Below, one piece after another: positions 48,841-58,133 of a stretch of DNA of 64,000 nt. The notes beneath the pieces are model-generated. The model had not been told where the DNA came from and ran no database searches. It worked only from the letters and a program-made list of their open reading frames with translations. The stretch's first letter is position 1, and each line of letters starts with the position of its first letter. The DNA comes from JAUNBN01 sp036645935 (GTDB lineage Bacteria; Bacillota; Clostridia; Oscillospirales; Ruminococcaceae). The position numbers and the translations under genes are program-made. Location: assembly GCA_036645935.1 (NCBI GenBank), contig JAVXNE010000001.1, forward strand, positions 496,001 through 560,000. Direction: 5' to 3'.

Positions 48841-49812
48841 TCACACGGTCGCCGCCGCTTTGGGTTTCACATCTCCGTACAACTCCCGATTTTCGACGAA
48901 CTCGGTCGGTTTCACCTTGTATGACCGCAGTCCGAGAGTGCCCGCGAGCACGGTGGCTGCGTCTTCGCCCTCTATTCCGTTTTTGAGCACTCCGTCGTTC
49001 GGAAAAATGAGCACGTCATCGTGCTTGATTCCAAATATTTCGATTTTCTTGAATGTCATTACATAATAGTCATCAAACTTCGTGAGTATTCCGACGTCTC
49101 CATCCTTCGCCGAAAAAGGCAGGACCTCACGGCTCGTGATTATGCCGTGTGATGAGACGGTGCAGAATGCATGCTTGACGTTGAGCCGCGCCGAGAGATA
49201 GAGCGTGCTGACAAAAACTATGCTTAAAAGCGCAAGCGCAAACAGTCCCATTATGAGCAGAAACACGTCGCTGTCGAAAATTCGCCCCATGATCACCAGC
49301 ACAATCGATTCTGGAATGCACAGAATCAAGAAAAAACGCAGATAAAAAATTTGCCCCTGGCGTACCTGGTTCTTGCGGACGTCGCTCTGCTGCTTCCGCG
49401 TCATGCGCGCAGCATAAACCCCGCGGTAAGCGATTTCCGCAACAGCCGCCGCCTCGCGCAGATTTTTCACGAGCAGTGCCGCGAGAGGCACAAGCAGCGC
49501 TGCCGCTCCGCACAGACAAATCAGCACAAAATCCGTAAAACAGCTATATATCGCACCCGCAACAATTGCGACGCAAAGTGTCGCACACAAAATGGAGTTC
49601 ACAATTCGTGAGCGGCGCACCTTGTTAACCGATTCAGCATAATCATTCACCGGAGCCGCGGTCTTTGTCTTTCTGTGCGGCGACGGATTATCGGAGATTT
49701 TCTCAACGGCTTCCGATTCGCCCGTCCGCGCCTTGAACGTCTGCTTGTCACTGCCGGTGGTATATTTTTTCTTCTCTTTGGGCTTTTTTTCAGTTTTTTC
49801 TTTTGACGGCAT
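48841..49812 (-). CDS. Membrane protein of unknown function
   Basis: A 323-residue protein with a Lys/Glu-rich N-terminus (MPSKEKTEKKPKEKKKY), two membrane hairpins (about 71-115 and 160-205) and a soluble C-terminus (about 205-323) that contains alternating beta strands (GIITSREVLPFSAKDGDVG). I recognise no family. It overlaps the start region of the GH3 gene end by 23 bases and may be in one transcript with it and with vanY. The C-terminal domain might sense or bind something at the inner membrane face. Confidence 0.75.
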   Translation of the reverse strand: MPSKEKTEKKPKEKKKYTTGSDKQTFKARTGESEAVEKISDNPSPHRKTKTAAPVNDYAESVNKVRRSRIVNSILCATLCVAIVAGAIYSCFTDFVLICLCGAAALLVPLAALLVKNLREAAAVAEIAYRGVYAARMTRKQQSDVRKNQVRQGQIFYLRFFLILCIPESIVLVIMGRIFDSDVFLLIMGLFALALLSIVFVSTLYLSARLNVKHAFCTVSSHGIITSREVLPFSAKDGDVGILTKFDDYYVMTFKKIEIFGIKHDDVLIFPNDGVLKNGIEGEDAATVLAGTLGLRSYKVKPTEFVENRELYGDVKPKAAATV

Positions 49813-52162
49813 ATTTTATTCCTCTCGCGATTTTTCCGTTTGCAAAGCACACGACAGCGCGTGCAAGGTTTGGCGGCAGCGCGCCCTTTGACAACGCGCA
49901 CAGCGCGCGTATTGGGACATCAAGCATCGAGCGGCGAACCGTCTGTTCGTTTTCTGGAGCAAGTTCGTTCTGCCCGGAAAACACCGTGCTTTCAGCAACT
50001 GATAATAGCAGCTTGCCAACAGCGGTGCGGCTCAACTCGCCGAGAGTGCTGTTTAGCGTATACGGCCGCATCGGCGGCTCACACGGCAAAAATCCCAGCA
50101 TCTGCTCAAACCTCTCGTCACCTACCGAAGGCGCCTCACCCGCTGTGATATATGGCGGAGGTTCGCGGCCGTCTGCCGGATCGAGCGATATCTCAACGCT
50201 CTCTCCCGCATCGTCCAGCGAGCCGCACAGCCGCACGATATACTTTCCCGCTTTTGCACATCGCTTCCCTAATGCCCTATTATAATAGCAAAATGCGTCA
50301 AAGTCGAGTTTTATCGTAATGCGGGCCTGTTCTCCCGCATTCAGCGCCACTTTTTCAAAGCTTTTGAGCTGCACAAGATCGCCGTCCCGCTCCTTTACAA
50401 ACGCAAAAAGCGTTTTGGTACCCTCATGTGCGCCCACATTGCGCACTCTGACCGACATCTCAAGCTCCTCACCATCGGTTAACGTGGTTCGCGGACAGGA
50501 AAGTGCATCTATCTCAAATCTCGTGTAGGACAGGCCATGTCCGAACTTATAAAGCGGAGCAACCCCCGCGCCCTCATAATAGCGATAACCGACGTATATT
50601 CCCTCGCGGTATTCGCATTCCTTGCGCTTCTTGCCATAATACGCGGCGCAGGGCGTGTCGGCAATCGACCTCGGCCATGTCTCTGCAAGGCTTCCCGACG
50701 GGTTGCGCGCGCCTGTCAGTACATCGACCGACGCCGCGCCCGCATGCTCTCCGCCGAGGTACATACACAAAATAGATCTGACTCGCGGCTCAAACGGTAG
50801 CAGCACTGGAGCGCCGAGCATGAGCACGACGGCAACCTCACTCGTCTCAGAGCAAATCACATCAATGAGCTTGAGCATTCCGTCCGGCAGCTCCAGCCCC
50901 GCTCGGTCGTAGCCCTCGCTCTCGCAGCTTTCAGGCAGACCCGCGAATATCACCGCGCGGCCGGCGCTTGCCACCGCCTCGCGCGATTTTGCGAGCAGCG
51001 CATCGTTTGTTGATCCGTCATCGTTATAGCCCTCGGCGTAGACGCAGTCCATCCCGATACCCGCAAATTCCTCAAGCGCACTGCTGGTTTCCCGCGAGTT
51101 CACAAGGGAACTTCCCGCGCCCTGATACCGCGCCTTCTGCGCAAATCTCCCGATGACCGCTATTTTTTTGTTCTTATCGAGCGGCAGTAGACCGCAATCA
51201 TTCTTCATGAGCACCGCACATTCGGCGGCAGCTCTGCGGGATAGCGCGCCGTTCGCGGCATAATCGCACTTTTGCACGCTCTCGGGCAGCGCCCTGCATC
51301 TCGCCACAAGTTCAAGCACGTTTCGCACCGCTGCGTCAAGTTTTGTCGTCTCAAGTTCCCCGCATAACACCGCTTGTACTATAACGCGCTCATTGCCCGA
51401 CGCGCCTCCCGGCATCTCGAGATCCATCCCCGCCTGCAGACCCCGCACACGATCGCACACCGCACCCCAATCGCTTATGACCGCTCCGCCGAACCCGAAG
51501 TTCTCTCGCAAAATCCCCTTAATGAGGGTCTCGCTCTCCCCTGCATATTCTCCGTTCACCCTGTTGTATGAGGACATCACCGCAAAAGGCTGTGATTTTT
51601 TTATGGCAATCCTCCACGCTTCGAGATAGATCTCGTGCAGCGCGCGTTCGTCGACACAGCTGTCCGCGACAAAGCGACGGTTTTCCTGCGAGTTGCAGGC
51701 GTAGTGCTTTATACAAGCACCCGCCCCGCCCTTGCGAAGACCGTTGATCATCGCGGCGGCAAGCTCCCCCGAGCACATGGGGTCCTCCGACAGGTATTCA
51801 AAATCGCGTCCGCAGAGCGGAGAGCGCTTGATGTTGGCTCCGGGGCCGAGCACCAGCGAAACACCCTGGTCGCGCGCCTCACGTCCGAGAGCCTCACCGA
51901 CCTGTTCGAGCAGCGCTCGGTCAAAAGAGCAGCCGAGCGCCGACGCACTCGGAAAACATGTCGCGCGCTCGCTTGCGGTGAACGCAAGACCATCCCCGGT
52001 CTCACGACGCAGTCCGTGGGGGCCATCCGCCATCATTATCGACTCAACGCCCAAACGAGTCACCGCCGCCGTGTGCCATGAGTCCTCTCCTGCACACAGT
52101 TTTGCTTTTTCTTCGAGGGTCAGCTTGTCAATTATACAGTCGAGGTTGGTATCTCCCGACAT
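49790..52162 (-). CDS. Glycoside hydrolase family 3 beta-glucosidase
   Basis: A 790-residue cytoplasmic GH3 enzyme. The N-terminal TIM barrel includes KLTLEEKAKLCAGEDSW, ADGPHGLRRE, IKHYACNSQENRR and the nucleophile Asp in VISDWGAV. The second domain has GTGL-like AVIGRFAQKARYQGAGSS and, in the C-terminal fibronectin III-like part, VRNVGAHEGTKTLFAF. ATG 52162 has GAGGGTGGAACG in front; the extra 25 residues of the long frame are not domain-like. No signal peptide, so the substrate (beta-glucoside or xyloside oligomer) must enter first. No transport genes are adjacent. Confidence 0.93.
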   Translation of the reverse strand: MSGDTNLDCIIDKLTLEEKAKLCAGEDSWHTAAVTRLGVESIMMADGPHGLRRETGDGLAFTASERATCFPSASALGCSFDRALLEQVGEALGREARDQGVSLVLGPGANIKRSPLCGRDFEYLSEDPMCSGELAAAMINGLRKGGAGACIKHYACNSQENRRFVADSCVDERALHEIYLEAWRIAIKKSQPFAVMSSYNRVNGEYAGESETLIKGILRENFGFGGAVISDWGAVCDRVRGLQAGMDLEMPGGASGNERVIVQAVLCGELETTKLDAAVRNVLELVARCRALPESVQKCDYAANGALSRRAAAECAVLMKNDCGLLPLDKNKKIAVIGRFAQKARYQGAGSSLVNSRETSSALEEFAGIGMDCVYAEGYNDDGSTNDALLAKSREAVASAGRAVIFAGLPESCESEGYDRAGLELPDGMLKLIDVICSETSEVAVVLMLGAPVLLPFEPRVRSILCMYLGGEHAGAASVDVLTGARNPSGSLAETWPRSIADTPCAAYYGKKRKECEYREGIYVGYRYYEGAGVAPLYKFGHGLSYTRFEIDALSCPRTTLTDGEELEMSVRVRNVGAHEGTKTLFAFVKERDGDLVQLKSFEKVALNAGEQARITIKLDFDAFCYYNRALGKRCAKAGKYIVRLCGSLDDAGESVEISLDPADGREPPPYITAGEAPSVGDERFEQMLGFLPCEPPMRPYTLNSTLGELSRTAVGKLLLSVAESTVFSGQNELAPENEQTVRRSMLDVPIRALCALSKGALPPNLARAVVCFANGKIARGIKYAVKRKN

Positions 52163-52333
52163 CGTTCCACCCTCTGCGCACACAGCGCAGCCCTTCACAC
52201 AAAATATGGGTTTGCAAAACGCCCGAACAGCGAGCATTTCTCACGCTCTGCCTGCGGACGACGCTTGCCAATATCCCGCTCCAGCCTACATTATAGGAAA
52301 AGAAAGCGCGCGAATTATGGCGCATTCGCGCGC

Positions 52334-52822
52334 TCATGTCACGTCGGACAGGCTGCCGCACTCGCGCAGACCCGCAAATTCGAGTTGACGCAGCGCTTCG
52401 TAAACAGCTATTGCAACGGTGTTCGAGAGGTTGAGGCTGCGAGCGCCCTCGCGCATCGGCAGTCTCACACAGTTGTTGTAGTTCTCGCGCAGCAGCCACT
52501 CTGGCAGCCCCGCGTCCTCTCGTCCAAACACGAGATAGTCATTGTCCTGATATCTCCGCTCGTCGTATCGACAAGCACCCTTAGTGGAAAAATAGGTGAA
52601 CACACCCGTGTTCTTGTGAAAAAAATTGTTGAGGTCGTCGTAATATGTGATGTCAAGCAGGTGCCAGTAATCAAGCCCCGCCCGTTTGAGCTGCGCGTCG
52701 TCGGTCGAGAACCCCATGGGGCGCACAATATGCAGCCTCGCTGCTGTCGCCGCACACGTGCGCGCAATATTCCCGGTGTTTTGAGGTATTCGAGGCTCAA
52801 CGAGCACGATATTGAGCGGCAT
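52334..52822 (-). CDS. trmL: tRNA (cytidine/uridine-34-2'-O)-methyltransferase TrmL
   Basis: A 162-residue SPOUT (trefoil-knot) methyltransferase acting on the wobble base of tRNA-Leu. Marks: VEPRIPQNTGNIARTC (motif 1), LVFGREDAGLPEWLL (motif 2) and LPMREGARSLNLSNTVAI (motif 3). It overlaps the ECF gene stop by one base. Confidence 0.95.
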   Translation of the reverse strand: MPLNIVLVEPRIPQNTGNIARTCAATAARLHIVRPMGFSTDDAQLKRAGLDYWHLLDITYYDDLNNFFHKNTGVFTYFSTKGACRYDERRYQDNDYLVFGREDAGLPEWLLRENYNNCVRLPMREGARSLNLSNTVAIAVYEALRQLEFAGLRECGSLSDVT

Positions 52823-53433
52823 CAGTTGAGCATCCCAAACTTTTCGGCAAGGCCTGAACGCTTAAGCGCCGGGCGGATAGCGCTCGCGAGAATGAGCGAC
52901 GCCGCAACGGCTATGAGCGCGTTGACGAGCGATACTGTGCCTTTCTGCGCCATGGTGAGCAACACGGTCTCAATCTCATATCCTTTTATGAGCCGCTCAA
53001 CCACAAATGTCTTAGTCATATAGAGCACAACATAGGCAATCGCTCCGCAAATCGCCCCGACGATCGAGCGCCATTTGGCTGTTGCGGGGGGTGTTTGCGC
53101 ATCGCCTTGCTCCGAGAGCGGTTTTGCTCTCGGAAACGCAATCAGCCCGCACACGAATGCCATTGCGAACTTCATAATGAAAGTTATCCAGCATTCGGGC
53201 AGATAAACCGGATCAAACATATCGAAGAACATCGAGCCGAAACCCGCCGCGAGACCTCCTCGGGTTTTTCCAAAAAGCAATGCTGACAGCAGACACATCA
53301 CGTTGCCGAGATGCAGCATCGTCTTGCCGAGAGGTGTCGGAATTTCGATTCTCATATAGGTGAAAATAAATACCAGTGCCGCCATAAGTCCGATGGTGAT
53401 GATACCGCGCGTGCGGTTTCGTTCCTGTTCCAT
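52822..53433 (-). CDS. ECF transporter S component
   Basis: A 203-residue membrane protein with about 5-6 membrane segments and the S-component pattern: ITIGLMAALVFIFTYMRIEIP and GNVMCLLSALLFGKTRGGLAAG. S components bind a vitamin or metal and use a shared ECF module (EcfA1A2T) that is not in this window. The start is ATG 53433 behind GAGGGCAAACTC. The specific vitamin is not readable from the sequence. Confidence 0.85.
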   Translation of the reverse strand: MEQERNRTRGIITIGLMAALVFIFTYMRIEIPTPLGKTMLHLGNVMCLLSALLFGKTRGGLAAGFGSMFFDMFDPVYLPECWITFIMKFAMAFVCGLIAFPRAKPLSEQGDAQTPPATAKWRSIVGAICGAIAYVVLYMTKTFVVERLIKGYEIETVLLTMAQKGTVSLVNALIAVAASLILASAIRPALKRSGLAEKFGMLN

Positions 53434-53535
53434 TGAGTTTGCCCTCGCTTTCTGTACCATCATTATATCCCGCCGGTTCGTTTAGTCAACATCATCACAT
53501 CGATACGGCACAATCCCGCGATAAAGCGCTGTATG

Positions 53536-53564
53536 TTGACTTTGTTTGCGTATTTGGATACAAT
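53536..53564 (+). promoter_or_regulatory. Promoter of the SGNH-DUF4358 pair
   Basis: TTGACT (53536-53541) and TACAAT (53559-53564) with a 17-base spacer, 45 bases before the start codon. Confidence 0.6.
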
Positions 53565-53609
53565 TTGTCCTATAAGTAAATCATTCCGCTTGTCAGCGAG
53601 GTAAGGGCG

Positions 53610-54506
53610 ATGGACGAACAGAACGCCGACCGAGAGGCGAGGCGCGAAAAGATACGGAGTTTGAAGCGGCGCAGGACTGCCGCGCTCGTGATGTTCGGTT
53701 GCATCGTGATAATCTTCGTGATGCTTTTTGTGTGCGTTTTGCAGTGGATTGTATATGCTGTGAAAAACAAGGGCACTGCCGCACCGCCCACACCGCCGGC
53801 AGCGAGCATCCCCGAACCCGAAAATCTTTCCGCCATGACCTACGGTCCTTACATAACAGATGCCGCGACGATTAAATCTCCCAAAATCGCCTATGATTTC
53901 TCCAAACCCGTTCCCGCCGTTGCGGAAGCGGCCGACAGTTTTTTTAAGACTGTCCTCTTCGTCGGAGACTCGCGTCTGTTTGGCCTCTCGATACCGGGGG
54001 CGGAACTGCTCGCAAGCGGGCGCGTCAGCGTCAGCACCGCACTTAATTTTAAATATGAATTCGGCGAGGGCACAGCAACACTCGCAGAGCGGCTTGACGC
54101 ACGGCAGTTTTCAGCGATTTACATCAACATGGGGCTCAACGAATTGGGCTGGGAATATCCCGATTTGTTTATCAAGGCGTACGCCGAGCTAATTGACGTG
54201 ATCAGAGAGACACAGCCCGACGCTGAGATATACATCGACGCTGTCTTTCCCGTCTCGAGCGAAGTCACCGCAAAAACAAGCTATCTTGACAACAAAAAAA
54301 TTACGCTGTACAATTCGCTGCTGTTAAAGCTCGCGTCGGAAAAAGGCTGCCGCTATCTCGATTTAACCGAGGTTTTCGCCGATGCTGACGGCAATCTGCT
54401 CGAGGGCTCGACCACCAACGGAATTAATCCCACGAAGGATTATTTCAATAAATGGCACGCTTATCTGAAAACACACACTGTTTCAAAGGAGTATTACGGA
54501 AATTGA
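53610..54506 (+). CDS. SGNH/GDSL-like hydrolase family protein with altered catalytic residues
   Basis: A 298-residue protein with one membrane helix (about 26-47) and an extracellular SGNH fold. Block I is FVGDSRLFGL with the Ser nucleophile; block III is NMGLNELGWE. The end block, normally D-G-x-H, reads NGINPTKDYFNKW, so Asp and His are both Asn. The protein therefore keeps Ser but not the usual Asp/His pair. Families of this kind occur next to DUF4358 lipoproteins in Clostridia and may act on wall or surface polysaccharide acyl groups. It may be a binding or inactive form, or use a different base. Confidence 0.75.
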   Translation: MDEQNADREARREKIRSLKRRRTAALVMFGCIVIIFVMLFVCVLQWIVYAVKNKGTAAPPTPPAASIPEPENLSAMTYGPYITDAATIKSPKIAYDFSKPVPAVAEAADSFFKTVLFVGDSRLFGLSIPGAELLASGRVSVSTALNFKYEFGEGTATLAERLDARQFSAIYINMGLNELGWEYPDLFIKAYAELIDVIRETQPDAEIYIDAVFPVSSEVTAKTSYLDNKKITLYNSLLLKLASEKGCRYLDLTEVFADADGNLLEGSTTNGINPTKDYFNKWHAYLKTHTVSKEYYGN

Positions 54507-54967
54507 AAAAGATTTTTGTCGCAATTCTATGCATAGCTCTCGCACTCTCTCTCGTATCGTGCGCGGAGGAACCGGTCACGCTTGATCTCACGGCGCTCAG
54601 CACGCAAATTTCTGCCGCCGACGTGTTCGCGGACGACCTTCAGCCCATTGAGGCAAGCCGCATTGGCGAGCTTGTTGGGCTCGACCTCGCGGGTTGCAAG
54701 AGCTCGGAATACCACATGGGTTCCGGCGCAACGGGCGAGGAGTTCGGCCTGTTTGAATGCAACTCTGTGGATGATGCAAAGGCGCTTGTCAAACAGCTTG
54801 AAGAGCATCGCGACTCACTGCTTGAGACCTACAAATCATATGCGCCCGACGCCGTTCCCCGCATCGAGAACGCAGTTATCTCACGTCTTGGCCAGAATGT
54901 TGCGTTCGTCACTGCCGACGATTATGCGAGCGCACAGTCCATTGTTGACGGGGTTTTCAAAAAATAA
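54503..54967 (+). CDS. DUF4358 lipoprotein (copy 2)
   Basis: A 154-residue lipoprotein with signal peptide KKIFVAILCIALALSLVSC (lipobox LVSC). TTG 54503 overlaps the SGNH stop by four bases. The mature domain matches copy 1 (46654) in layout, with a helix-rich end (ADDYASAQSIVDGVFKK). It is co-transcribed with the SGNH-like gene, so both probably act at the same place outside the membrane. Confidence 0.85.
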   Translation: MKKIFVAILCIALALSLVSCAEEPVTLDLTALSTQISAADVFADDLQPIEASRIGELVGLDLAGCKSSEYHMGSGATGEEFGLFECNSVDDAKALVKQLEEHRDSLLETYKSYAPDAVPRIENAVISRLGQNVAFVTADDYASAQSIVDGVFKK

Positions 54968-55585
54968 CCGCCCTTTCAAAATCACCGCAGACATCATCCA
55001 ACAATCATCATACAAAAACGTATGCCTGCCGCTCTGAGCACAGCAATGAATCTCCGTGGTTTTTTGCCGAAGCTCGCAGCGGCAGTTTTCTGTAATATCC
55101 GATCCGCTTTTGCAAAATCACCCCCCCACAGCGCAGATCGGTTCGTGTAGCTCATCCGACACCTTTTGCCGAGATCTTACGAGCGCTGAGCCGTGCGGCG
55201 TGTCGCTCCCTTTGCGGCACTTCTTCAATACGGTAAGGTCTGGTGGCGCCGCATGACGCCACCGCTGTCCGAAACAATGCGGCGGGTTTTCTGAGACCTC
55301 AATCCTTTTGCACACACACGAATGTGCAGGGCCTGCAAAGATCGCAGAGTTTGCAAAAAAACGCACCTCTCTTTTTGTCTGGAAACCCCATGTTTTCCCT
55401 TTAGTATTACGATTTTGAAGTATCTCCCACGCCTGCCTGTTTTCCATATTTTGTTTTAATCACTTTTAACTACATCTTTATATGTTTGTAACCTTAATAT
55501 TATGGACTTTTATAGCGTTTGCGAATATAATTGTGTTTGTTGCTTTTGGTGAGCACCTTCACCTAATAAAATTGGGGGTATCATT
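54968..55585. other. Non-coding gap with a promoter at its end
   Basis: The 618 bases hold a minus-strand frame of 109 codons (55118-55447) with no binding site, whose Cys/His/Arg mix looks unnatural, so I do not accept it. The last 140 bases are AT-rich; TATAAT (55526-55531) with a weak TGGACT box (55503-55508) 17 bases upstream could drive the genes from 55586. Confidence 0.45.
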
Positions 55586-55849
55586 GTGAAAGAGGTCGTC
55601 AAGTTTGTCATGGCCGGCTGCCCTCACTGCCGCCGCGCCACCAATATAGAACGCGAACTGATCGCGCGTCATCCCGAATACTCCGACGTTCAAATCGAGA
55701 CAGTGGATGAGAACGAACAGGCGGATCGCGCCAACGCCTGTGATTACTATTATGTTCCGACATATTACGTTGGCGGTGTCAAAATTCATGAGGGCGTGCC
55801 CAGTGAAGAGAAGATAGAAGCGGTATTCAAAGCCGCACTCGCGGAGTGA
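55586..55849 (+). CDS. Small thioredoxin-like protein with CPHC motif
   Basis: An 87-residue protein starting at GTG 55586 behind a GGGGG run. The active site is FVMAGCPHCRRATN (C-P-H-C), as in DsbA/thioredoxin-like proteins; VPTYYVGGVKIHEG carries the cis-proline. There is no signal peptide, so it acts in the cytoplasm, probably as a thiol-disulfide reductase. It overlaps the glycosyltransferase start by four bases. Confidence 0.88.
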   Translation: MKEVVKFVMAGCPHCRRATNIERELIARHPEYSDVQIETVDENEQADRANACDYYYVPTYYVGGVKIHEGVPSEEKIEAVFKAALAE

Positions 55850-56781
55850 TCGTGGACGCATCTGTCTGTATCCTGCTTGCAACCTACAACAACGCGCTGC
55901 ACGTGGGGGATTTGCTCGATTCCCTTCTATCCCAGACGTGCGGCGGTTTTGTTTTGCTCGTGCATGACGACTGCTCGTCCGACGGAACACGCGAGATCGT
56001 TGAGGCACGGCGTGACCCCAGGATTATCTTTAAACAAAACGAACGCCCGAGCGGCGGCGCACAGAACAATTTTTTCGGCTTGCTGCGCGACTGCCCAGAC
56101 GTTGACTACATTATGTTTTCAGATGCCGATGACTTCTGGCTGCCCGACAAGATCGAGCGCACTCTCGCTCGCATGCGCTTGCTTGAAGCGGAGCGCGGCC
56201 GCTTGACGCCGCTGCTCGTGCACGGCGATCTGATTGTCACCGACGGCTCGCTCAACGTCATTGCGCCCTCACTTTTCAGATATGAGCGACTTTCTCCGGA
56301 GCGCCGCGAACTGCGGCAGATGCTTGCGCAAAACAACGTCACAGGCTGCACTGTTATGATAAACCGCGCGCTGCGCGCACTCGTGCCCGAACAGCCGAAA
56401 AACTCTGTCATGCACGATTGGTGGCTCGCACTGTGCGCCTCGGCTTTCGGGGAAATCTCGGTTATCAAAGAGCCTTTGATCTGCTATCGCCAGCACGGCG
56501 ACAATGAGGTCGGTGCTTACAATGCTGACGATCTTCGCACCTCGGCGCTTCGCCTTGCAGACAGTCAGCGCAGCTCGCGTATCTACAATTCAATGTTCGC
56601 ACAGGCCGGCTGCTTCGCTGACGTTTTTGAGGACAGGCTTTCGGAAAAGGATCTGTCCCTTTGCCGCGCATACGCGGCACTCGCGGATCGGTCAAAGTTT
56701 GAGAAAATCGTGTCGGTAATACGGCACGGATTTTATAAAAATACATTGCTGCGCAATATTGGCCAGTTCCTTGCGATATAG
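55846..56781 (+). CDS. Family 2 glycosyltransferase
   Basis: A 311-residue GT2 enzyme. VCILLATYNNALHVGDLL is the nucleotide-sugar binding start; HDDCSSDGT and MFSDADDFWLPDK contain the metal-binding D-x-D; CYRQHGDNEVG is the acceptor-side block typical of rhamnosyl-transferase-like enzymes. There is no membrane helix. The start is GTG 55846 or 55852. Its product is unknown; a cell-surface polysaccharide is likely. It runs into the rnf operon with a 32-base gap. Confidence 0.88.
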   Translation: MIVDASVCILLATYNNALHVGDLLDSLLSQTCGGFVLLVHDDCSSDGTREIVEARRDPRIIFKQNERPSGGAQNNFFGLLRDCPDVDYIMFSDADDFWLPDKIERTLARMRLLEAERGRLTPLLVHGDLIVTDGSLNVIAPSLFRYERLSPERRELRQMLAQNNVTGCTVMINRALRALVPEQPKNSVMHDWWLALCASAFGEISVIKEPLICYRQHGDNEVGAYNADDLRTSALRLADSQRSSRIYNSMFAQAGCFADVFEDRLSEKDLSLCRAYAALADRSKFEKIVSVIRHGFYKNTLLRNIGQFLAI

Positions 56782-56813
56782 CCGGCAAAAATCGGGAAAG
56801 GGGTAATCGGATT

Positions 56814-58133
56814 TTGAGAAACAGTCTTTTCAGGCCGTTGGGGGTTCCGAGCATACGCGTCCCCCATCTGAAAAACACACGCGACTGCGAGACAACCGCG
56901 CTGCTGGAGCCAAAGCAAGTGACTCTCCTGCTGTCACAGCACATCGGTGCGCCCGCAAAGTTGTGTGTCGAAAAGGGACAAAAGGTGTACGTCGGAACCC
57001 TCGTTGGGGAGGCACAGGGCTTTGTGAGTGCGAATGTGCACTCGTCAGTCAGCGGAGTTGTTGCGGAAATACGCGAGGTTATCACACCGACAGGCGCGCG
57101 TGTCGTCGGAGTTGCGGTGGACAGCGACGGCGAATTCACGCCCGATCCGTCCATTAGACCTCCGCGCGTGTCCGATGCGGAAACTCTTGTTGCGGCCATC
57201 GCGCAATCGGGTCTTGTGGGGCTCGGCGGAGCGGGATTTCCGACCCACGTCAAGCTCAAGATACCTGAGGGTGCAAACGTCGACACGCTGCTGATTAACG
57301 CAGCGGAGTGCGAGCCATACATCACCAGCGACTATCGCGAAATGATTGAATTTCCAAAACGGATAGTCAACGGTGTGCGCACGGTGAGCGAACTGCTCGG
57401 CCTGTCACGCGCAATCATCGCAGTTGAAGACAACAAGCCTCTCGCGGTTGAGATTCTCACCCGTTTTGCGGCTTACAAAAACATTGAGGTCGTCACTCTC
57501 AAGTCATCCTATCCTCAGGGCGCAGAAAAAGTTCTGATTACCAACGCCACTGGGCGCGTCGTGCCCTCCGGAAAATTGCCCTCTGACGCCGGAGTCCTTG
57601 TTCTCAATGTCGGCACAATCTCCTTTATCTCGAACTACCTTGAAACCGGAATGCCGCTTGTCAGCAAGCGCATCACAGTCGACGGCGACGCCGTTGCCCG
57701 TTCATGCAACATGCTGGTTCCAATCGGCACCCCCATAAAAGATATTATCGAATCCGCGGGCGGTTATCTCGGAGAGTGCGCGAGACTGCTCATGGGCGGC
57801 CCGATGATGGGCACCGCACTATATTCGGACGAGTTCCCGCTACTTAAAAACAACAACGCAGTGCTCGCTCTCTCCCCGTGGCAGATTTCACTGCCCAAAG
57901 AGAACCCCTGCATTCGCTGCGGCAGATGCGGTGACAGCTGCCCAATGAGCCTCTCCCCCGTTGAAATTCAACAGGCCTATGAGGTCGGGGACATCGCATC
58001 AATCGGAAAACTGGGCGCGGCCAACTGCATCGAATGCGGATCCTGCACGTTTGTCTGCCCCGCAAAACGCTCGATAACCCAAACCATGCGGCTCTGCAAA
58101 GAAGCTTTGAGAAAGGCGGCGAAGAAAAAATGA
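56814..58133 (+). CDS. rnfC: Ion-translocating oxidoreductase subunit RnfC
   Basis: A 439-residue peripheral subunit that binds NADH/FMN and passes electrons from ferredoxin in the Rnf complex. N-terminal biotin-like lobe (about 40-80); VGLGGAGFPTHVKLK is the FMN/NAD site; INAAECEPYITSDYR the flavin loop. Two 4Fe-4S clusters: CIRCGRCGDSCPMSL and CIECGSCTFVCPAK. TTG 56814 has GAAAGGGG in front. It is the first of six genes C-D-G-E-A-B, each overlapping or within a few bases of the next. Confidence 0.97.
   Translation: MRNSLFRPLGVPSIRVPHLKNTRDCETTALLEPKQVTLLLSQHIGAPAKLCVEKGQKVYVGTLVGEAQGFVSANVHSSVSGVVAEIREVITPTGARVVGVAVDSDGEFTPDPSIRPPRVSDAETLVAAIAQSGLVGLGGAGFPTHVKLKIPEGANVDTLLINAAECEPYITSDYREMIEFPKRIVNGVRTVSELLGLSRAIIAVEDNKPLAVEILTRFAAYKNIEVVTLKSSYPQGAEKVLITNATGRVVPSGKLPSDAGVLVLNVGTISFISNYLETGMPLVSKRITVDGDAVARSCNMLVPIGTPIKDIIESAGGYLGECARLLMGGPMMGTALYSDEFPLLKNNNAVLALSPWQISLPKENPCIRCGRCGDSCPMSLSPVEIQQAYEVGDIASIGKLGAANCIECGSCTFVCPAKRSITQTMRLCKEALRKAAKKK

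Noticed and set aside
55118..55447. 109-codon minus-strand protein
   Set aside because: No binding site and an unnatural Cys, His and Arg mix. It could be a dispersed repeat, which one window cannot show.
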